Part shown: positions 1 through 9,667 of the stretch, one piece after another
How positions within the stretch are numbered: position 1 is the first letter of the stretch
Layout of the letters: each line of letters begins with the position of its first letter
NCBI RefSeq assembly: GCF_900111905.1
Contig: NZ_FOKM01000004.1
Span: 310,001 to 374,000 of the forward strand
Source: Rhizobium sp. NFR07
GTDB taxonomy: Bacteria; Pseudomonadota; Alphaproteobacteria; Rhizobiales; Rhizobiaceae
Length of the DNA stretch: 64,000 bases
Reading direction: 5' to 3'
The notes under the pieces: model-generated
Databases searched by the model: none
The model's input: the letters and a program-made list of their open reading frames with translations, nothing else
Told to the model about the DNA's origin: nothing
Made by a program: the position numbers and the translations under genes

Positions 1-324
1 AAAGAGAAGCGACCCGATGAACGAGGAAGCTCGGTTCGCGAACCCGGTTTCCCATCCGATGACGGACCCATTCTCGCGCGGTGGCGAGGAGCGGGGATGA
101 TCGGCCGGGGCATCGATCGCCAAGAGGCTGAAATCAGCGCGAAGTTTCTTTGCGCAGCGCCGTTTTCGTCCCCGCAGACATTTGTCGTGATCGGCTATTC
201 GCCGCCTGCCCATGGTGAAGCCGGAACGCGATCGATTCCGCACCGCAACCGATTTCTTTACTTGAGCGTTATGTTACACACTGCCCCATGGACGGGGTCG
301 ATTGGCCGTTGAAAGGACTGTTGC
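1..324. other. Left-edge intergenic region, no gene called
   Basis: I see no convincing gene here. The + frame starting at base 2 is open from the window edge to a TGA at 98-100 and could be the last 32 codons of an upstream gene, but nothing recognisable is encoded. The rest is presumably the leader of the kinase gene that starts at 325. Confidence 0.4.
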
Positions 325-2451
325 TTGAGTTCCGATGCTACATCGTTTTCGCGTGAAGATCTGGAAGCCGAGGTTGTTCGGCTCAAGGCCGAGGCCAGTG
401 ACGGCGAGGATGCGCTGCTCAGAAGCGACGCGCGCTACCGGGCGCTTTTCGAGGCGATCGACGAAGGCTTCTGCATCATCGAATTCATCGACGGCCCGCA
501 TGGCCCGCTGAGCGACTACGTCCATATCGAGGCCAATTCCGGCTACGAGCGGCAGACCGGCATACCCAATATCGTCGGCAAGAGGTTGCGCGAGATCGAG
601 CCAGAGGCGGCCGACAAGTGGATCGAACTCTATGGCGAGGTGCTGCGAACCGGCCAGCCGGTGCGGTTCGAGCAGGAATTCGTCGCCATCGGCCGCCATA
701 TCGAGGTTTCGAGCGCGCGCGTGGAGCCCGCCAGCCTCAAGCAGGTGTCGGTGCTGTTTCGCGACATCACCACCCGCAAGCAGGCCGAGGCCGCGCTTCG
801 GGCGAGCGAGGCGCTCGCGCGCGACAACATCCAGCGCGTCAAGCTCGCGCTTGCAGCCGGCGCGATCATCGGGACGTGGTTCTGGGATATTCCCGCCAAT
901 CGTTTCACCGTGGACGACGCCTTCGCCGAGGCATTCGGGCTCGATCCGGCGCTCGGGCGTAACGGGCTCAGCCTCGACACGATCACCGGGACCGTGCACC
1001 CCGACGACAAGGCGGCCCTCATCGAGGCGATAGAGGATGCCTTGCGTCGCGGCGGCCCTTACGCCCATCAGTACCGCACCCGCCGGTCGGACGGCAATTA
1101 TTACTGGCTTGAAGCCAACGGCCGTGTAGATCTCGCGCCGGATGGCACGCCGCTCTATTTCCCCGGCGTGCTGCTGGATATCGAGGCGCGACGGACAGTC
1201 GAGGCGGAGCGCGATCGTGCCGCCGCCGCTTTGCGCGCGCTCAACGAAACGCTGGAGCAGAAGGTTGCCGAGCGCACCGAAGAACTGATGCAGTCGGAAG
1301 AACAGTTGCGCCACTCCCAGAAGATGGAGGCTGTCGGGCAGCTGACCGGCGGTCTTGCGCACGACTTCAATAACCTCCTGGCCGGCATTTCCGGCTCGCT
1401 GGAGCTGATGCAGACGCGCCTGGCGCAGGGCCGCATCAGCGATCTCGACCGTTATCTCACCGGAGCACAGGGAGCCGCCAAACGGGCCGCGGGCCTGACC
1501 CAGCGGTTGCTCGCCTTCTCCCGCCGCCAGACGCTCGATCCGAAGCCAGCGGTGCTCAACCGGCTCGTCGCCGGCATGCAGGACCTGATCACCCGCAGCG
1601 TCGGCCCGACGATCGAGGTCGAAACCGCGTTTTCGGGCGGGCTGTGGACCACGTTCGTCGATGTAGGGCAGCTCGAAAATGCGCTGCTCAACCTGTGCAT
1701 CAACGCGCGCGACGCCATGCCCGACGGCGGCAAGCTGACCGTCGAGACGGCAAACCGCTGGTTCGACGAGAGAACTGCGCGCGAAAGGGGTCTGACGCCC
1801 GGGCAATATGTGTCACTCTGCGTCAGCGATACGGGCACGGGCATGTCGCCCGAGATCGTCGACCGGGCCTTCGATCCCTTCTACACAACCAAGCCGATCG
1901 GGCAGGGCACCGGGCTCGGGCTTTCCATGGTCCATGGCTTTGCCGGCCAGTCGGGCGGCACGGCGCGCATCTATTCCGAAGTCGACAAGGGCACGATGAT
2001 CTGCATCTACCTGCCGCGCCATATTGGCGAGGAGGGAGCGGACGACGAGATAGCCGAGACGGCGAACGCCCCGCGCTCGGCCGACCACGAGACCATTCTC
2101 GTCGTCGATGACGAGCCGCTGGTCAGGATGGTGGCGGTCGAGATCCTCGAGGAACTCGGCTACCACGTGCTCGAGGCCGGAGATGGTCCAACGGCGCTGA
2201 AAATCATGAGCTCCGGCCAGCCGATCGACCTTCTGGTCACGGATGTCGGACTTCCGGGCGGCATGAACGGACGGCAGCTCGCCGATGCCGTGCGCGCCAA
2301 CAGGCCTGATTTCAGGGTGCTGTTTGTCACCGGCTATGCCGAGAACGCCGTGCTGAACCACGGGCACCTGGAGCATGGCATGCATGTGATGACCAAGCCC
2401 TTCCTCAGCGACGCCTTTGCCCGCAGGGTGAAGGATCTGCAGTCGGAATAG
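325..2451 (+). CDS. Hybrid sensor histidine kinase, PAS-PAS-HisKA-HATPase-REC
   Basis: This is a 708-residue cytoplasmic hybrid sensor kinase. No membrane segment is visible, so the signal is probably cytosolic and read by one or both PAS domains (about residues 35-155 and 165-290). A short coiled coil with LNETLEQKVAERTEEL leads into the HisKA domain, where GGLAHDFNNLL carries the phospho-accepting His346. The ATPase domain has N-box NLCINARDAM, DTGTGM and GTGLGLSM. A C-terminal receiver domain (about 585-705) has the DD pair in ILVVDDEP, phospho-Asp640 in VTDVGLP and the late Lys in MTKPF. The start is a TTG with GAAAGGA 8 bases upstream. No separate response regulator lies next to it, so its output target is unknown. 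Confidence 0.9.
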   Translation: MSSDATSFSREDLEAEVVRLKAEASDGEDALLRSDARYRALFEAIDEGFCIIEFIDGPHGPLSDYVHIEANSGYERQTGIPNIVGKRLREIEPEAADKWIELYGEVLRTGQPVRFEQEFVAIGRHIEVSSARVEPASLKQVSVLFRDITTRKQAEAALRASEALARDNIQRVKLALAAGAIIGTWFWDIPANRFTVDDAFAEAFGLDPALGRNGLSLDTITGTVHPDDKAALIEAIEDALRRGGPYAHQYRTRRSDGNYYWLEANGRVDLAPDGTPLYFPGVLLDIEARRTVEAERDRAAAALRALNETLEQKVAERTEELMQSEEQLRHSQKMEAVGQLTGGLAHDFNNLLAGISGSLELMQTRLAQGRISDLDRYLTGAQGAAKRAAGLTQRLLAFSRRQTLDPKPAVLNRLVAGMQDLITRSVGPTIEVETAFSGGLWTTFVDVGQLENALLNLCINARDAMPDGGKLTVETANRWFDERTARERGLTPGQYVSLCVSDTGTGMSPEIVDRAFDPFYTTKPIGQGTGLGLSMVHGFAGQSGGTARIYSEVDKGTMICIYLPRHIGEEGADDEIAETANAPRSADHETILVVDDEPLVRMVAVEILEELGYHVLEAGDGPTALKIMSSGQPIDLLVTDVGLPGGMNGRQLADAVRANRPDFRVLFVTGYAENAVLNHGHLEHGMHVMTKPFLSDAFARRVKDLQSE

Positions 2452-2480
2452 CCGTCAGCGCAGCGGATGCCTTGCGCGAC

Positions 2481-4136
2481 CTACGGTTTCGGGGCCTGCG
2501 GGTGATCGATGCGGTAGAGGCGGGCAAAGCCTTCGTCGGCGATGAGATGCAGATTGTCCATCCTGGGCATCAGCCTCAGCGGACTTTCCATGTCGGCGTT
2601 CATGACCAGCGCATAGTCGAAACGGTTCTTCCAGTCGCTCATATAGGGGTCGAGGCGATTTTCCGGCACGTTCAGCAGGTGGACGGGGAAGGGGATGGCT
2701 TCCGGAACCGCGATTTCGTTCCACGGAGCGCGCACACGCAGGGGCTGCTTGCCGGGCGCGGTGAAGAGATACGGCATGAAGGCGTCCCGCTCCAGGCTGA
2801 CGATGGCGGGATAGTGCCAGAAACTCGGCACCACGCCGGCCACCATCCGCCCGATCGGCGCCTGGTTGATGTTGTCGCCGTGGATCTCGTGCAGCAGGGG
2901 CAGGACGGCGGAGCCCGGCGGAACCTGCTGCAGGGCGGCCTCGACCGATCTGACATCGGCTGCGCGCTGCAGCCAGACATATTCGACGAACGCAATCCGC
3001 GAGAGGACGACCAGCAGGATCGCCGGCAGCATCAGGGATTGCAGCCTGCCCCTGACATCGGGCCTCAACCCCGCAACGGCCGCCAGCACCGCCATGCAGG
3101 GTAGGCGGCGATCGATGGCGCCGGTATCGAACACCAAAGTGGGTACGAACACCGCAACGATCGCCGTCGCAATCGCCGCCAGCACCAGTCCCCAATGCAC
3201 GCGAATGAGATCGCGCCTTATCGTTTCCCGAACCACGACAAACATCAGCAGCAGATAGAGGAAGTCTACGCGCAGGTCGTAGGTGGTGAAGTAGGTGAGC
3301 AGCAGCAGGGCACGCCGCAGCGACCAGGCATCGACCCAGTACATGCTGTCGAACAGCGACACATCCTTCTGGCCGGGTAGGGACGGGCCGAACAGGAGGA
3401 AGATGGCCAGCGGCACGAAGACCGGAGCGATCGCGACCACGACGCGCCCGGCGACGCCGAGCAGGGCTCTGGCTGTGCGGAAGGGAGCAAGCGACGGGCC
3501 GAATTCCAGCGCTGCCAGCAGGGCGGTGTAGAAGAGCAGGCCGAAGGGATGGGCGACGAGGAGCAGGGCTGCCGAGACTGCGCGCGACGCAAAGGTGACA
3601 GCCCAGCCACGGCCCTTCAGGCCCTGGTCGACATAAGCGAAGATCAGCGCCAGACCGAGGCTGATCAGGAAGCTGATGAAGCCGAAGAGGAAGACGGCGT
3701 TCCAGGCGAGTATGAAGCAGAGCAGCTGCCACCAATGAAATCCGCCGAAGAGCCTGCGATTGAGGAGCGCTACGCCGACGGCCGGCAGGAGTGCCGCAAG
3801 CCCGAGTACGAGCGGGCCGATGACATCCATCGAGACGATCTTGCCGAGCCCTGCCGCGACAAGGTCGATGGCGATATTGGTCCAGGCGACGTTCCAGTCG
3901 ATTTCGTAGAATTGCGCCATATGCGGGCGCTCGATGCCGCCGGCCAGAAGCCACATGCGGACATAGTGGTTTGCGTAGTCGGTCATCGGCGGAAAGCGTA
4001 CCGACAGGATCGGGATCAGCGAGGCGAGTGCCGCGACCATCAGATAGACGGCGGTCCGACGGCTTGCCGCCGACGATACGGCCTGCCCGGCCGTCGAGGG
4101 CGCGCCCCTGTCGTCCGCCGCAGACGTCACAGTCAT
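2481..4136 (-). CDS. Polytopic membrane protein, possible GT-C-type glycosyltransferase
   Basis: This predicted integral membrane protein of 551 residues has roughly ten hydrophobic segments between residues 30 and 390, then a soluble C-terminal part of about 150 residues. The early loop PPMTDYANHYVR, just after the first membrane segment, resembles the acidic first loop of GT-C polyprenyl-phosphate-sugar-dependent transferases; this assignment is inference. The ATG at 4136 overlaps the TGA of the glycosyltransferase upstream (ATGA), so the two are translationally coupled. Together they look like a two-gene unit that makes a lipid-linked sugar and transfers it to a surface polymer or lipid. 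A longer upstream extension of this frame lies inside the neighbouring gene and is not used. I do not recognise a named family. Confidence 0.75.
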   Translation of the reverse strand: MTVTSAADDRGAPSTAGQAVSSAASRRTAVYLMVAALASLIPILSVRFPPMTDYANHYVRMWLLAGGIERPHMAQFYEIDWNVAWTNIAIDLVAAGLGKIVSMDVIGPLVLGLAALLPAVGVALLNRRLFGGFHWWQLLCFILAWNAVFLFGFISFLISLGLALIFAYVDQGLKGRGWAVTFASRAVSAALLLVAHPFGLLFYTALLAALEFGPSLAPFRTARALLGVAGRVVVAIAPVFVPLAIFLLFGPSLPGQKDVSLFDSMYWVDAWSLRRALLLLTYFTTYDLRVDFLYLLLMFVVVRETIRRDLIRVHWGLVLAAIATAIVAVFVPTLVFDTGAIDRRLPCMAVLAAVAGLRPDVRGRLQSLMLPAILLVVLSRIAFVEYVWLQRAADVRSVEAALQQVPPGSAVLPLLHEIHGDNINQAPIGRMVAGVVPSFWHYPAIVSLERDAFMPYLFTAPGKQPLRVRAPWNEIAVPEAIPFPVHLLNVPENRLDPYMSDWKNRFDYALVMNADMESPLRLMPRMDNLHLIADEGFARLYRIDHPQAPKP

Positions 4137-5152
4137 CTCAATTTCGTCCGCTTCTCGGCGTCGGTATAGGCGTCCACCGCCTTCTGCAGGCTCTGGATGC
4201 TGCCTGCAGTCTCGCCCGCCATCTCGTCGCGGCGGATCTGGCCGATGGTGAACAGCGGCCGTCTTTTGACCTCCTGCACGACGCGGCCGAGATATTCGCC
4301 GAACACGCCCATGACGAAGAGCTGCGTGCCGGAGAAGAAGGAGATCGCGACGACCGAGCTTGCCCAGCCCGGAACGGCATTGCCGAGTGCCCATTCCGTG
4401 ACCGCGTAGACAAGGATGGCAAAAGCGAAGAGCGACGAGACGAGCCCGAGCCAGACGGCGACGCGCAGCGGCTTGGTCGAGAAGCTGGTGAGTGCGTCGA
4501 TCGCGAGCGAGACCATCTTGCGCAGCGGATATTTGGTCGTGCCGGCAAAGCGCGCATCGCGGGAGTAGGGGAAGGCTGCCTGGCGTCCGCCGATCCAGCT
4601 CACCATGCCGCGGATGAACCGATGCCGCTCCGGCATGTCGTTGAGGATGTCGACCACGGGGCGCGACATCAGGCGGAAATCGCCGGTGTCTTCGGGAATG
4701 GGGACCGAGGAAAGCTTGTTCAGCAGCCGGTAGAACAACGAGGCGGTAGCACGTTTGAAGGCGGTTTCGCCGGCACGCGCGATGCGCCGGCCATAGACGA
4801 CGTCGAAACCCTCATCCATGCGCTTTGCCATCAGCGGCAGAAGTTCCGGCGGGTCCTGCAGGTCGGCGTCGATCAGCAGCACACGCTCGCCCCGGGCAAG
4901 CGATAGGCCGGCGCTGGCGGCGAGCTGGTGGCCGTGATTGCGGAAGAGCTGGATGCCGACGACGCGGGGATCGCGATCCGCCAGGCTTTCGATCATCGAC
5001 CAGGTCGCGTCGGACGAGCCGTCGTCGACGAAGACGATTTCATAGTGGTCGGTGACGGCCGCGCAGGCGAGCGCCATCCGCCGGGCAAACTCTTCCAGAA
5101 CGGCTTCTTCATTGAAGCAGGGAACGACGACGGAGAGTTCGAAATTGCTCAT
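4133..5152 (-). CDS. Family 2 glycosyltransferase, GtrB/DPM1-like
   Basis: This 339-residue protein has an N-terminal GT-A domain (LSVVVPCFNEE at the start, DDGSSD near residue 45, DADLQDPPELLP near residue 97) and two C-terminal membrane helices with the soluble tail EYLGRVVQEVKRRP. This is the arrangement of GtrB and related enzymes that transfer a sugar from a nucleotide donor to undecaprenyl phosphate on the cytoplasmic face. It is the first gene of a leftward pair and overlaps the membrane protein downstream by 4 bases. A GtrA-type flippase, the usual partner, is not next to it. The family call is firm; the sugar and the final acceptor cannot be read from the sequence. Confidence 0.9.
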   Translation of the reverse strand: MSNFELSVVVPCFNEEAVLEEFARRMALACAAVTDHYEIVFVDDGSSDATWSMIESLADRDPRVVGIQLFRNHGHQLAASAGLSLARGERVLLIDADLQDPPELLPLMAKRMDEGFDVVYGRRIARAGETAFKRATASLFYRLLNKLSSVPIPEDTGDFRLMSRPVVDILNDMPERHRFIRGMVSWIGGRQAAFPYSRDARFAGTTKYPLRKMVSLAIDALTSFSTKPLRVAVWLGLVSSLFAFAILVYAVTEWALGNAVPGWASSVVAISFFSGTQLFVMGVFGEYLGRVVQEVKRRPLFTIGQIRRDEMAGETAGSIQSLQKAVDAYTDAEKRTKLR

Positions 5153-5425
5153 GCCGCCAAGCTAATTTCAGCGACTTAAAATAGAATTACTTTCAGATGA
5201 TCGGACTGCGGAAGAACTCGGGCAAATATTGATAAACGAGCCGGTAGAAACGGGCACCTCGATACACGGGCAAAACCATTGCCGAATGAGGCGGAAAATG
5301 GACGAAAATTCTAATGGCGGTCTGTCGCGGGGAGGGCGGTTTCTCGCGGTTTCCTGGTAGCGCCGGTAGGTTTCCGCTCAGATTTCAATTCCCGGCCGAT
5401 CCTTGGCCATGCCCGGAGACTTTTG
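5153..5425. other. Divergent intergenic region between glycosyltransferase and sbp
   Basis: A 273-base region separates two divergent operons and must hold both promoters. I see no clear operator, riboswitch or small gene. A ribosome binding site CGGAG lies at about 5414-5418, 7 bases before the sbp ATG. Confidence 0.4.
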
Positions 5426-6424
5426 ATGAACCGCCTCCTCATTCTCGGCACTGCGATTGCCGCCCTCTTCGTAAGTCCCACGATCCATGGGCCGGCGATG
5501 GCGCAGGAACAGAAGCTGCTCAACGCCTCCTACGACGTTGCCCGCGAGCTTTTCGTCGCCGAGAACGAAGCCTTCATCAAGGCGCATCCGGGCGTGACCA
5601 TCGACCAGTCGCATGCCGGCACCTCGAAGCAGGCGCGCTCGATCGTCGAGGGTCTGGAAGCCGACGTCGTGACCTTCAACCAGTCGACCGATATCGATTT
5701 CCTTGCCAAGCAGGGTTTTGTCGCGGCGGATTGGAACAAGGCTTTCCCGAACAACGCCTCGCCCTTCTATTCCTTCCCGGCCTTCCTGGTGCGCGCCGGC
5801 AATCCGAAGAACATCAAGGGCTGGGCCGATCTCGGCCGTGACGACGTCCATGCCGTCTTCCCGAACCCCAAAACCTCGGGCAATGCGCGCTACACCTATC
5901 TCGCCGCCTATGCCTGGGCGAAGGAGGAATACAAGGACGACCAGGAGAAGATCGACGCCTATATCACCAAGATCTTCGACAATGTCCCGGTCTTCGACAC
6001 CGGCGGTCGCGCGGCCACCACGACCTTCGTCGAACGCGGCCAGGGCGACGTGCTGATCACCTTCGAAGCCGAAACCCGCGGCATCGAGAAGCAGTTCGGC
6101 AAGGACAAGGTGGAGAACGTCATTCCGTCGAGCAGCCTGCTCGCAGAATTCCCGGTCGCCGTCGTCGACAGGGTCGCCAAGAAGCACGGCACGGAAGAAC
6201 TGGCCAAGACCTATCTCGATTTCCTCTACACGGAAGAAGGCCAGCGCATTGCCGCCGAATTCGGCCACCGCGTCCATAACGAGAAGGTCGCCGGCGAGTT
6301 CAAGGACCAGTTCCCCGAGATCCGCCTCGTCAATGTCGACGACGTGTTCGGCGGCTGGTCGAAGATCCAGTCCGAGCACTTCGCCTCCGGCGGCACACTC
6401 GACAAGCTTTACGGCAGCCGGTAA
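5426..6424 (+). CDS. sbp: Periplasmic sulfate-binding protein
   Basis: This is the solute-binding protein of a sulfate/thiosulfate ABC importer, 332 residues, close to the usual size. It has a signal peptide ending near AMA-QEQK and the family motifs LNASYDVARE just after it and NPKTSGNARYTYLAAY in the middle. It delivers sulfate to the CysT/CysW/CysA complex encoded directly downstream. The ATG at 5426 is preferred over the TTG one codon earlier because GGAG lies 7 bases before it. The gap to cysT is unusually long (236 bases) and filled with hairpins, which may let this gene be expressed above the membrane components. Confidence 0.95.
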   Translation: MNRLLILGTAIAALFVSPTIHGPAMAQEQKLLNASYDVARELFVAENEAFIKAHPGVTIDQSHAGTSKQARSIVEGLEADVVTFNQSTDIDFLAKQGFVAADWNKAFPNNASPFYSFPAFLVRAGNPKNIKGWADLGRDDVHAVFPNPKTSGNARYTYLAAYAWAKEEYKDDQEKIDAYITKIFDNVPVFDTGGRAATTTFVERGQGDVLITFEAETRGIEKQFGKDKVENVIPSSSLLAEFPVAVVDRVAKKHGTEELAKTYLDFLYTEEGQRIAAEFGHRVHNEKVAGEFKDQFPEIRLVNVDDVFGGWSKIQSEHFASGGTLDKLYGSR

Positions 6425-6439
6425 TTCTTCCTCGAAGGT

Positions 6440-6585
6440 GGCCTTTCTCGTAAGGCCATCGCCTCCACCTCCTCATTCCTGTGCTTGTCACAGGAATCCA
6501 GCCAGCCCAAGTCTTTGGGCTGGAAAAGCTCTTTCGCCGCGCAGACGCGCGTCGGCTGGATCCCTGTGACGAGCACAGGGATGAG
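6440..6585. repeat. Intergenic palindromic repeat, copy 1 of family B
   Basis: Two structures sit between sbp and cysT. A small hairpin GGCCTT/AAGGCC spans 6440-6457. A larger inverted repeat has arms at 6472-6503 and 6554-6585, and each arm is itself a mini-palindrome (CCTGTGCTTGTCACAGG). A third hairpin, AGCCCAA/TTGGGCT, lies in the centre (6504-6521). A shorter relative with the same arm sequence occurs at 9411-9477. It is probably a mobile intergenic palindrome common in rhizobia that now forms structure in the operon mRNA. Confidence 0.75.
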
Positions 6586-6660
6586 GGAAGCCACGAACTG
6601 CGACATCCAACCGGCGATCCTGACGGCTCGCCGGATTTGCTTTGATAAGGAACCGACCGC

Positions 6661-7485
6661 TTGAGACGACGCAATGTCCTGCCCGGCCTGCCGCTATCGC
6701 TGGGCGTGACTCTGTTTTATGTCGGCCTGATCGTGGTGCTGCCGCTGGCGGCTCTCGTCATCAAGGCGGCGAGCCTCGGGCCGGAGGATTACTGGCGGAT
6801 CATCTCGTCGTCGCGGGCGCTCGCAAGCTACCGCGTCACCGTGCTGTCGGCGCTCGGCGCGACGATCTTCAACCTGTTCTTCGGTCTGGCGCTTGCCTGG
6901 GTGATCACCCGCTACCGTTTTCCCGGCCGGCGGATCGTCGATGCCATGGTGGATCTGCCGTTCGCGCTGCCGACGGCCGTCGCCGGTATCGCGCTGACCG
7001 CCCTGTTTGCCAATAACGGCTGGTTCGGCTCGGTGCTGGAAGGCTTCGGCATCAAGGTTGCCTATACGCCGCTCGGCATCATGATCGCCATGTGCTTCAC
7101 CTCGCTGCCCTTCATCGTGCGTACGGTGCAGCCGGTGCTGGAGGATCTCGATCCGGCCCTGGAAGAGGCGGCGCAATCCCTCGGCGGTTCCGACTGGTCG
7201 ATCTTCCGCAAAGTCATCCTGCCGCTTTTGGCACCGGCGCTGCTGGCCGGCGTGTCGCTGTCGTTTGCCCGCTGCCTCGGAGAATTCGGCGCGATCATCT
7301 TCATCGCCGGAAACCAGCCGATGTCGACGGAGATCACCGCGCTGCTGATCTTCATCCGGCTGGAGGAGTACGATTACCAGGCGGCGGCCGCGATCGCCTC
7401 GGTTCTGCTGCTGACCGCCTTCTTCATGCTTGCCGTCACCAACTGGCTGCAGGCGCGGGCTCTGCGTTACACGGTGAAGGGGTAG
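6661..7485 (+). CDS. cysT: Sulfate ABC transporter permease CysT
   Basis: This is one of the two inner-membrane permeases of the sulfate importer, 274 residues with about six membrane segments. The cytoplasmic coupling loop, around EEAAQSLGGS, is the EAA motif that docks on the CysA ATPase. The start is a TTG with AAGGAA 8 bases upstream; the nearby ATG is out of frame. It lies 4 bases before cysW, so the two are co-translated. The family and order (sbp, T, W, A) match known sulfate operons. Confidence 0.93.
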   Translation: MRRRNVLPGLPLSLGVTLFYVGLIVVLPLAALVIKAASLGPEDYWRIISSSRALASYRVTVLSALGATIFNLFFGLALAWVITRYRFPGRRIVDAMVDLPFALPTAVAGIALTALFANNGWFGSVLEGFGIKVAYTPLGIMIAMCFTSLPFIVRTVQPVLEDLDPALEEAAQSLGGSDWSIFRKVILPLLAPALLAGVSLSFARCLGEFGAIIFIAGNQPMSTEITALLIFIRLEEYDYQAAAAIASVLLLTAFFMLAVTNWLQARALRYTVKG

Positions 7486-7489
7486 GATC

Positions 7490-8371
7490 ATGAGCGCTTC
7501 CGTCTCCACCCGCAGAAAACCGCCGCGCGTCGGTGATACCCCGGTTTTCCGCCGCACGCTGATCGGCATCGTCCTTTTCCTCGTCGCCTTCGTCATCGTC
7601 GCGCCTCTGATCATCATCGGCGTCGAGGCGTTTGCGAAGGGTTGGGCTGTCTATCGCGACACGATCATCCATCCGGACACGCAGCACGCGATCATGCTCA
7701 CCGTGCTGGCGGCGCTGATCGCCGTGCCGGTCAATACCGTATTCGGCATCTCGGCCGCCTGGGCGATCACCAAGTTTGATTTCTGGGGCAAGCGCTTTCT
7801 GCTCGTCGTGATCGAGATCCCGTTTTCGGTCTCTCCGATCGTGGCCGGTGTCGCCTATCTCTTCGTCTATGGCTTGCAGGGCCTGTTCGGGCCGCTGCTC
7901 GATGCCTGGGATATCAAGATTCTGTTCGCCATTCCCGGCATCATCATCGCCTCGATGTTCGTCACCGCCCCCTTCGTGGCGCGCGAACTGATCCCGCTGA
8001 TGCAGGCGCAGGGGCGTGATCTGGAAGAGGCGGCGACCTCGCTCGGCGCATCGGGCTGGCGCACCTTCTTTGCGGTGACGCTGCCCAACGTCAAATGGGC
8101 GCTGCTCTACGGCGTCATCCTGTGCAACGCCCGCGTGATGGGCGAGTTCGGCGCGGTATCGGTGGTGTCCGGCAACATCCGCGGCCAGACCAATACGCTG
8201 CCGCTGCATATCGAACTGCTCTATCACGACTATCAGGCGGCAGGCGCCTTTGCCTCGGCCTCCATCCTGGCGTTGATCGCCGTCTTCACCATCATCGCCA
8301 AGGTCGCACTCGAGCGGCAAGGCGCGGGCCGCGTCCGCAAACAGGCCAACCCGGCAGAGAAAACATCATGA
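7490..8371 (+). CDS. cysW: Sulfate ABC transporter permease CysW
   Basis: This is the second sulfate permease, 293 residues. It has a first hydrophobic segment at about residues 25-45 and the EAA loop [12 protein letters not shown] near residue 185. It pairs with CysT in the membrane channel. Its TGA overlaps the cysA ATG by 4 bases, which suggests fixed stoichiometry with the ATPase. The C-terminus is charged and short. Nothing unusual is visible. Confidence 0.93.
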   Translation: MSASVSTRRKPPRVGDTPVFRRTLIGIVLFLVAFVIVAPLIIIGVEAFAKGWAVYRDTIIHPDTQHAIMLTVLAALIAVPVNTVFGISAAWAITKFDFWGKRFLLVVIEIPFSVSPIVAGVAYLFVYGLQGLFGPLLDAWDIKILFAIPGIIIASMFVTAPFVARELIPLMQAQGRDLEEAATSLGASGWRTFFAVTLPNVKWALLYGVILCNARVMGEFGAVSVVSGNIRGQTNTLPLHIELLYHDYQAAGAFASASILALIAVFTIIAKVALERQGAGRVRKQANPAEKTS

Positions 8372-9387
8372 AGATCCGCCTCGAAAACGTCGTCAAAACC
8401 TTCGAGACCTTCCGCGCCGTGAAGGACGTGTCGCTCGATATCGAGAGCGGCGAACTGGTCGCGCTGCTCGGTCCTTCCGGTTCCGGCAAGACCACCATCC
8501 TGCGCATGGTGGCGGGTCTCGAATATTCCGATGGCGGCACGATCCATTTCGGCGATCAGGATGCGACCGACATTCCGGTGCGCGACCGCGGCGTCGGCTT
8601 CGTCTTCCAGCATTACGCGCTCTTCCCGCATATGACGGTCGCCGACAACATCGCCTTCGGCATGAAGGTATCGAAGGTGAAGCGCGACAAGGCGGCGATA
8701 GATGCCCGCGTTGCCGACCTGCTGCGGCTGGTGCGTCTCGAGGGGCTGGGCGACCGGTTCCCGGCGCAGATTTCCGGTGGCCAGCGGCAGCGCGTGGCGC
8801 TCGCCCGTGCGCTCGCGGTCGATCCCAAGGTGCTGCTGCTCGACGAGCCATTTGGCGCGCTCGATGCAAACGTGCGGCGCGACCTGCGCCGCTGGCTGCG
8901 CGAGATCCACTCGGAACTCGGCATCACCACGCTGTTCGTCACCCACGACCAGGAAGAGGCGCTCGATCTCGCCGACCGGGTGGTGATCCTGAAGGACGGC
9001 CAGATTGTCCAGCAGGGGACGCCGGAAAAGGTCTGCCGCGATCCGCAATCTGCCTTCGTGATGAGGTTCTTGGGCGACGCCAATGTGATTGCGGCCGATG
9101 TGCGCGATGGACGTGCCTATGCCGGAGACGTGTCGGTGGAGGCTTCGGGTGTCGCCGACGGCAGGGCGGAGCTTTACGCGCGGCCGGCCGATCTCGACTG
9201 GGCGCAAGCCGGGCCGGGGATTGCGGCGAAAATCACCCGCGTACTGGATCGGCCGGATGGACGGCGGGTGCTGGCTGAGACACAAGCGGGCGAGGCGCTG
9301 GAATTCGACGTTGAGCCGGAACGGATTCTGAACGCTGGCGAGACTGGATTTGTGACGCTGCGGCGGGCGAAGGTGTTTGCGATCTAA
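8368..9387 (+). CDS. cysA: Sulfate ABC transporter ATP-binding protein CysA
   Basis: This is the ATPase of the sulfate importer, 339 residues, slightly shorter than typical CysA. It has Walker [10 protein letters not shown] near residue 32, the ABC signature [14 protein letters not shown], Walker [13 protein letters not shown] and the switch His in [10 protein letters not shown]. The last 100 residues form the usual TOBE-like regulatory domain ([10 protein letters not shown]). The start is the ATG at 8368 inside the last codons of cysW; a much longer upstream extension of the frame would overlap cysW and is not used. It ends the operon. Confidence 0.93.
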   Translation: MKIRLENVVKTFETFRAVKDVSLDIESGELVALLGPSGSGKTTILRMVAGLEYSDGGTIHFGDQDATDIPVRDRGVGFVFQHYALFPHMTVADNIAFGMKVSKVKRDKAAIDARVADLLRLVRLEGLGDRFPAQISGGQRQRVALARALAVDPKVLLLDEPFGALDANVRRDLRRWLREIHSELGITTLFVTHDQEEALDLADRVVILKDGQIVQQGTPEKVCRDPQSAFVMRFLGDANVIAADVRDGRAYAGDVSVEASGVADGRAELYARPADLDWAQAGPGIAAKITRVLDRPDGRRVLAETQAGEALEFDVEPERILNAGETGFVTLRRAKVFAI

Positions 9388-9410
9388 CGGCTCAAGTAAG
9401 CCACACGCAC

Positions 9411-9477
9411 CCTCATTCCGGCACCGCAGACGCGGCGCCACTGGATTCCTGTGACAAGCACAGGAATGAGGGAAGCA
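9411..9477. repeat. Intergenic palindromic repeat, copy 2 of family B
   Basis: A shorter relative of the element at 6472-6585: CCTCATTCC at one end and ATTCCTGTGACAAGCACAGG with GAATGAGG at the other. It lies downstream of cysA. Just after it, around 9505-9523, is a fragment (CACAAGGGGGAGGG) that resembles part of the RIME-like elements further right. The rest of the 280-base gap to the helicase gene shows no gene. Confidence 0.65.
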
Positions 9478-9667
9478 GGTGCCGCCATCTCTCCTCGACC
9501 CATTTCCACAAGGGGGAGGGACTTCACGCGTCGCAGCCCCTATCCGGCACGCAATCCACCCATGCTTTGACTTTTCGCCCCTTACGCGATAGGGACGGCG
9601 CAACGTTCGGCTGCGATCGTTGCAGCCTTGGGGCTAAGAGCCCATGAAAATCCGAAAGACAACATAG

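Noticed and set aside
97..312. 71-codon frame before the first kinase
   Set aside because: No ribosome binding site, no recognisable features, unusual composition.
274..1806. Long open frame on the minus strand across the hybrid kinase gene
   Set aside because: It mirrors the kinase codons in GC-rich DNA, has no recognisable domain and overlaps a clearly real gene.
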